Source: a bacterium UBP17_UBA6191
GTDB taxonomy: Bacteria; Muiribacteriota; UBA6191
Direction: 5' to 3'
Assembly: GCA_002422125.1 (NCBI GenBank)
Contig: DITF01000333.1
Location: 1-6,711, forward strand
Length of the DNA stretch: 6,711 bases
The notes beneath the pieces were generated by a model. That model saw nothing but the letters and a program-made list of their open reading frames with translations. It was not told the DNA's origin and did not search any database. The translations under genes and the position numbers were made by a program. Shown piece after piece: positions 5,458 through 6,711 of the stretch (position 1 is its first letter; each line of letters starts with the position of its first letter).

Positions 5458-6491
5458 TCTTGCCTGGCTTACAAGCGGATGAAATGCCCGATGCCTCCAC
5501 ATTTGGGGGCAATCTGACAGAAGTAGTGCCAAAAATACCCTCGGATGGGACCTTGTGTCTGCCTGATTCCTTAAGTTTGCCCAGAGTATGTTACAAAAAT
5601 TATCCATCAGGGGGCCTGCAATCACGGGAAGAATATCGGGTGTCTCCAGATGTCCCTAGCTCTGTTTTGTATCTTCGCGAGAATGGAAATCCACTCTTGA
5701 GCGCAGATTCTGAAACTCAAAACCTGTTGCACTTCAATCAGAAAGGCCACCTCATTCAAAGAATGGGTATGGGAAAGTACATGGCCTATAACAATCAAAC
5801 CCCCATTACAGAGTGTGAGGGAACAACCTGTAAGTCTCTTGTCATTGCAAAAACCGATTTAGTACAGCCAGAATTTCTGGCTGGGGATTTGGTATTTTCT
5901 GGGAATCTTTTCCCTTGGACGGGCCTGCAAAAAATCCCTATCACCCATGTATCCATTGTGGCTGAAGTGACTAGCAGCGGCCCCTTGTTTTTAACCAATG
6001 ATATTTTTGAGCCTGCCAAGCTTGAGACCTGGACGGAACACACAAGAAATACCCTGCATATGGTTGTTTTACGACATTCGGGTTTTGCTTCCCGCTTTGA
6101 GGCTGTTTTACCTCGATTTTTTAAAAAGAGCCTGCCCGTACCTTATTTTTGTGGCAATCTAATCACCGATCTTCTGGAAGAGGTTAACCCCGAACTGCTT
6201 TGGGGCTGGACAGAAATTGATAAAAATTATGCCGAGCTGATACTCTTAAACCTGATGCCTCTTTCCACGGTCCCGTATTTTAATGTCCCCGGCTATGACA
6301 GTGCCGAAACTTTTCGCATCACCCGTCAGAAAATGATGCCGGCCCTAAGAAGAGATATCCAGTCTGCTATTCGCTGGGATACCAATTATCTCTATCGCAT
6401 TTTTGAAATTGAGTTTCCTATGTTGCCGATCGGGGTTACAATCCCTGTAATGGAAAAACTCTCTGGTTTTGTGAAGTTATATGTTCCGTAA
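5394..6491 (+). CDS. Exported protein, probable permuted papain-fold (YiiX/NlpC-like) hydrolase
   Basis: I do not recognise a named family for this 365-residue protein. From ATG 5394, residues 1-28 form a signal peptide: an Arg at 11, a Leu/Cys/Trp-rich core, and a likely cut after LQA. The middle carries LAGDLVF (Gly164, Asp165), then ITHVSIVAEV (His185), and later PYFCGNLITDLLEE (Cys253). The order GD-hydrophobic, His, then Cys in an amphipathic helix is that of circularly permuted NlpC/P60 or YiiX-like papain folds, in which His and Cys are catalytic. Those enzymes cut peptidoglycan peptides or other amide or acyl bonds. This is inference from motif order only. Paired cysteines before the domain (CLPDSLSLPRVC and CEGTTC) suggest disulfides in the periplasm. 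The start overlaps uppP by 64 bases in another frame, and no good ribosome binding site precedes it. Alternatives are TTG 5460 and ATG 5484, both lacking the signal peptide. It follows uppP and precedes the ferritin gene. Confidence 0.7.
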   Translation: MVQNFISSCCRLLCLHWLFCLILPGLQADEMPDASTFGGNLTEVVPKIPSDGTLCLPDSLSLPRVCYKNYPSGGLQSREEYRVSPDVPSSVLYLRENGNPLLSADSETQNLLHFNQKGHLIQRMGMGKYMAYNNQTPITECEGTTCKSLVIAKTDLVQPEFLAGDLVFSGNLFPWTGLQKIPITHVSIVAEVTSSGPLFLTNDIFEPAKLETWTEHTRNTLHMVVLRHSGFASRFEAVLPRFFKKSLPVPYFCGNLITDLLEEVNPELLWGWTEIDKNYAELILLNLMPLSTVPYFNVPGYDSAETFRITRQKMMPALRRDIQSAIRWDTNYLYRIFEIEFPMLPIGVTIPVMEKLSGFVKLYVP

Positions 6492-6514
6492 GTTTTAAGA
6501 GAAAGGAATTAATT

Positions 6515-6711
6515 ATGGGAGAAACAATCAACAAAGAAAAAATCTGTGAAATTCTGAATCAGATACTGGAAATGGAAATGGCCGGTGTGGTTCGTTACAC
6601 CCATTATTCCTTTATGGTTTTTGGCTACCATAGAATCCCTATTGTTGGATGGCTACGGGGCCAGGCGGCAGAGTCCTTGACTCATGCTCAGGAAGCGGGT
6701 GAGTTGATCAC
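6515..6711 (+). CDS. Bacterioferritin-like four-helix protein (3' end missing)
   Basis: The first 65 residues are visible before the right edge. ATG 6515 has AAAGGA (6502-6507) 7 bases upstream, and the gap from the previous stop is 23 bases, so it probably belongs to the same operon. The fragment covers helix A, a loop, and the start of helix B of a ferritin-like bundle. Helix A includes LEMEMAGVVRYTHYSFM, where Glu21 corresponds to the first iron ligand of bacterioferritin. Helix B includes GQAAESLTHAQEAGEL, where Glu53 and His57 are candidate ligands. Ferritins normally show ExxH, whereas here the nearest pair is spaced ExxxH. This may mark a separate branch, or my choice of ligands may be wrong. 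Bacterioferritins store iron as ferric mineral by oxidising ferrous iron. Whether a haem-binding methionine is present cannot be judged from this fragment: Met34 is only one candidate. Confidence 0.82.
   Translation, partial: MGETINKEKICEILNQILEMEMAGVVRYTHYSFMVFGYHRIPIVGWLRGQAAESLTHAQEAGELI

Noticed and set aside
5410..6043. Short minus-strand frames opposite the papain-like gene
   Set aside because: They have no recognisable protein features and no initiation signals; the opposite strand encodes a protein with a signal peptide and ordered motifs.
1..6711. Possible mobile element, CRISPR array, toxin-antitoxin pair or phage defence cassette
   Set aside because: No direct or terminal inverted repeats, integrase, transposase, spaced repeats or small paired genes were found; all long frames are accounted for by chromosomal-type genes.

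Overview
The window is gene-dense bacterial DNA of roughly 43-45% G+C (estimated by eye). Every reading frame assigned here has a recognisable family except one. An outer-membrane beta-barrel protein, an undecaprenyl-diphosphate phosphatase, and proteins with periplasmic signal peptides or membrane anchors point to a Gram-negative bacterium. The gene types and style would suit a free-living member of Bdellovibrionota or a similar lineage, but that placement is only an impression. No phage, IS element, CRISPR array, tRNA or rRNA was seen, and no gap between genes exceeds about 60 bases.

Left part (1-2495). A minus-strand outer-membrane protein of the alginate-export type runs off the left edge and starts at 1025. 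It has a signal peptide and a coiled coil ahead of its barrel. It diverges across 56 bases from a plus-strand class 3 lipase (1082-2041), which has a membrane anchor and a complete Ser-Asp-His triad. The lipase converges on a minus-strand Bcp-type peroxiredoxin (2043-2495) with one base between the stop codons and no visible terminator.

Right part (2525-6711). Divergent from bcp, four plus-strand genes are packed as a likely operon. They are an RNB-family (RNase II/R-like) exoribonuclease, uppP, an exported protein that looks like a permuted papain-fold (YiiX/NlpC-like) enzyme, and a bacterioferritin-like protein cut by the right edge. The first junction is an ATGA overlap, the second a 64-base out-of-frame overlap, and the third a 23-base gap with a good ribosome binding site.

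The most notable details are regulatory and architectural. The rnb gene (and possibly the lipase gene) appears to be transcribed as a leaderless mRNA, because a TATAAT box sits seven bases before its ATG. A 9-bp hairpin at the end of rnb buries the ribosome binding site of the upstream uppP start, as expected for translational coupling. UppP carries a lipoprotein-like N-terminal extension and has a second start with its own ribosome binding site. The signal peptide of the papain-like protein is largely encoded inside the last membrane segment of uppP. I see no wholly new multi-gene defence or mobile system. The least-explained gene is the papain-like one.
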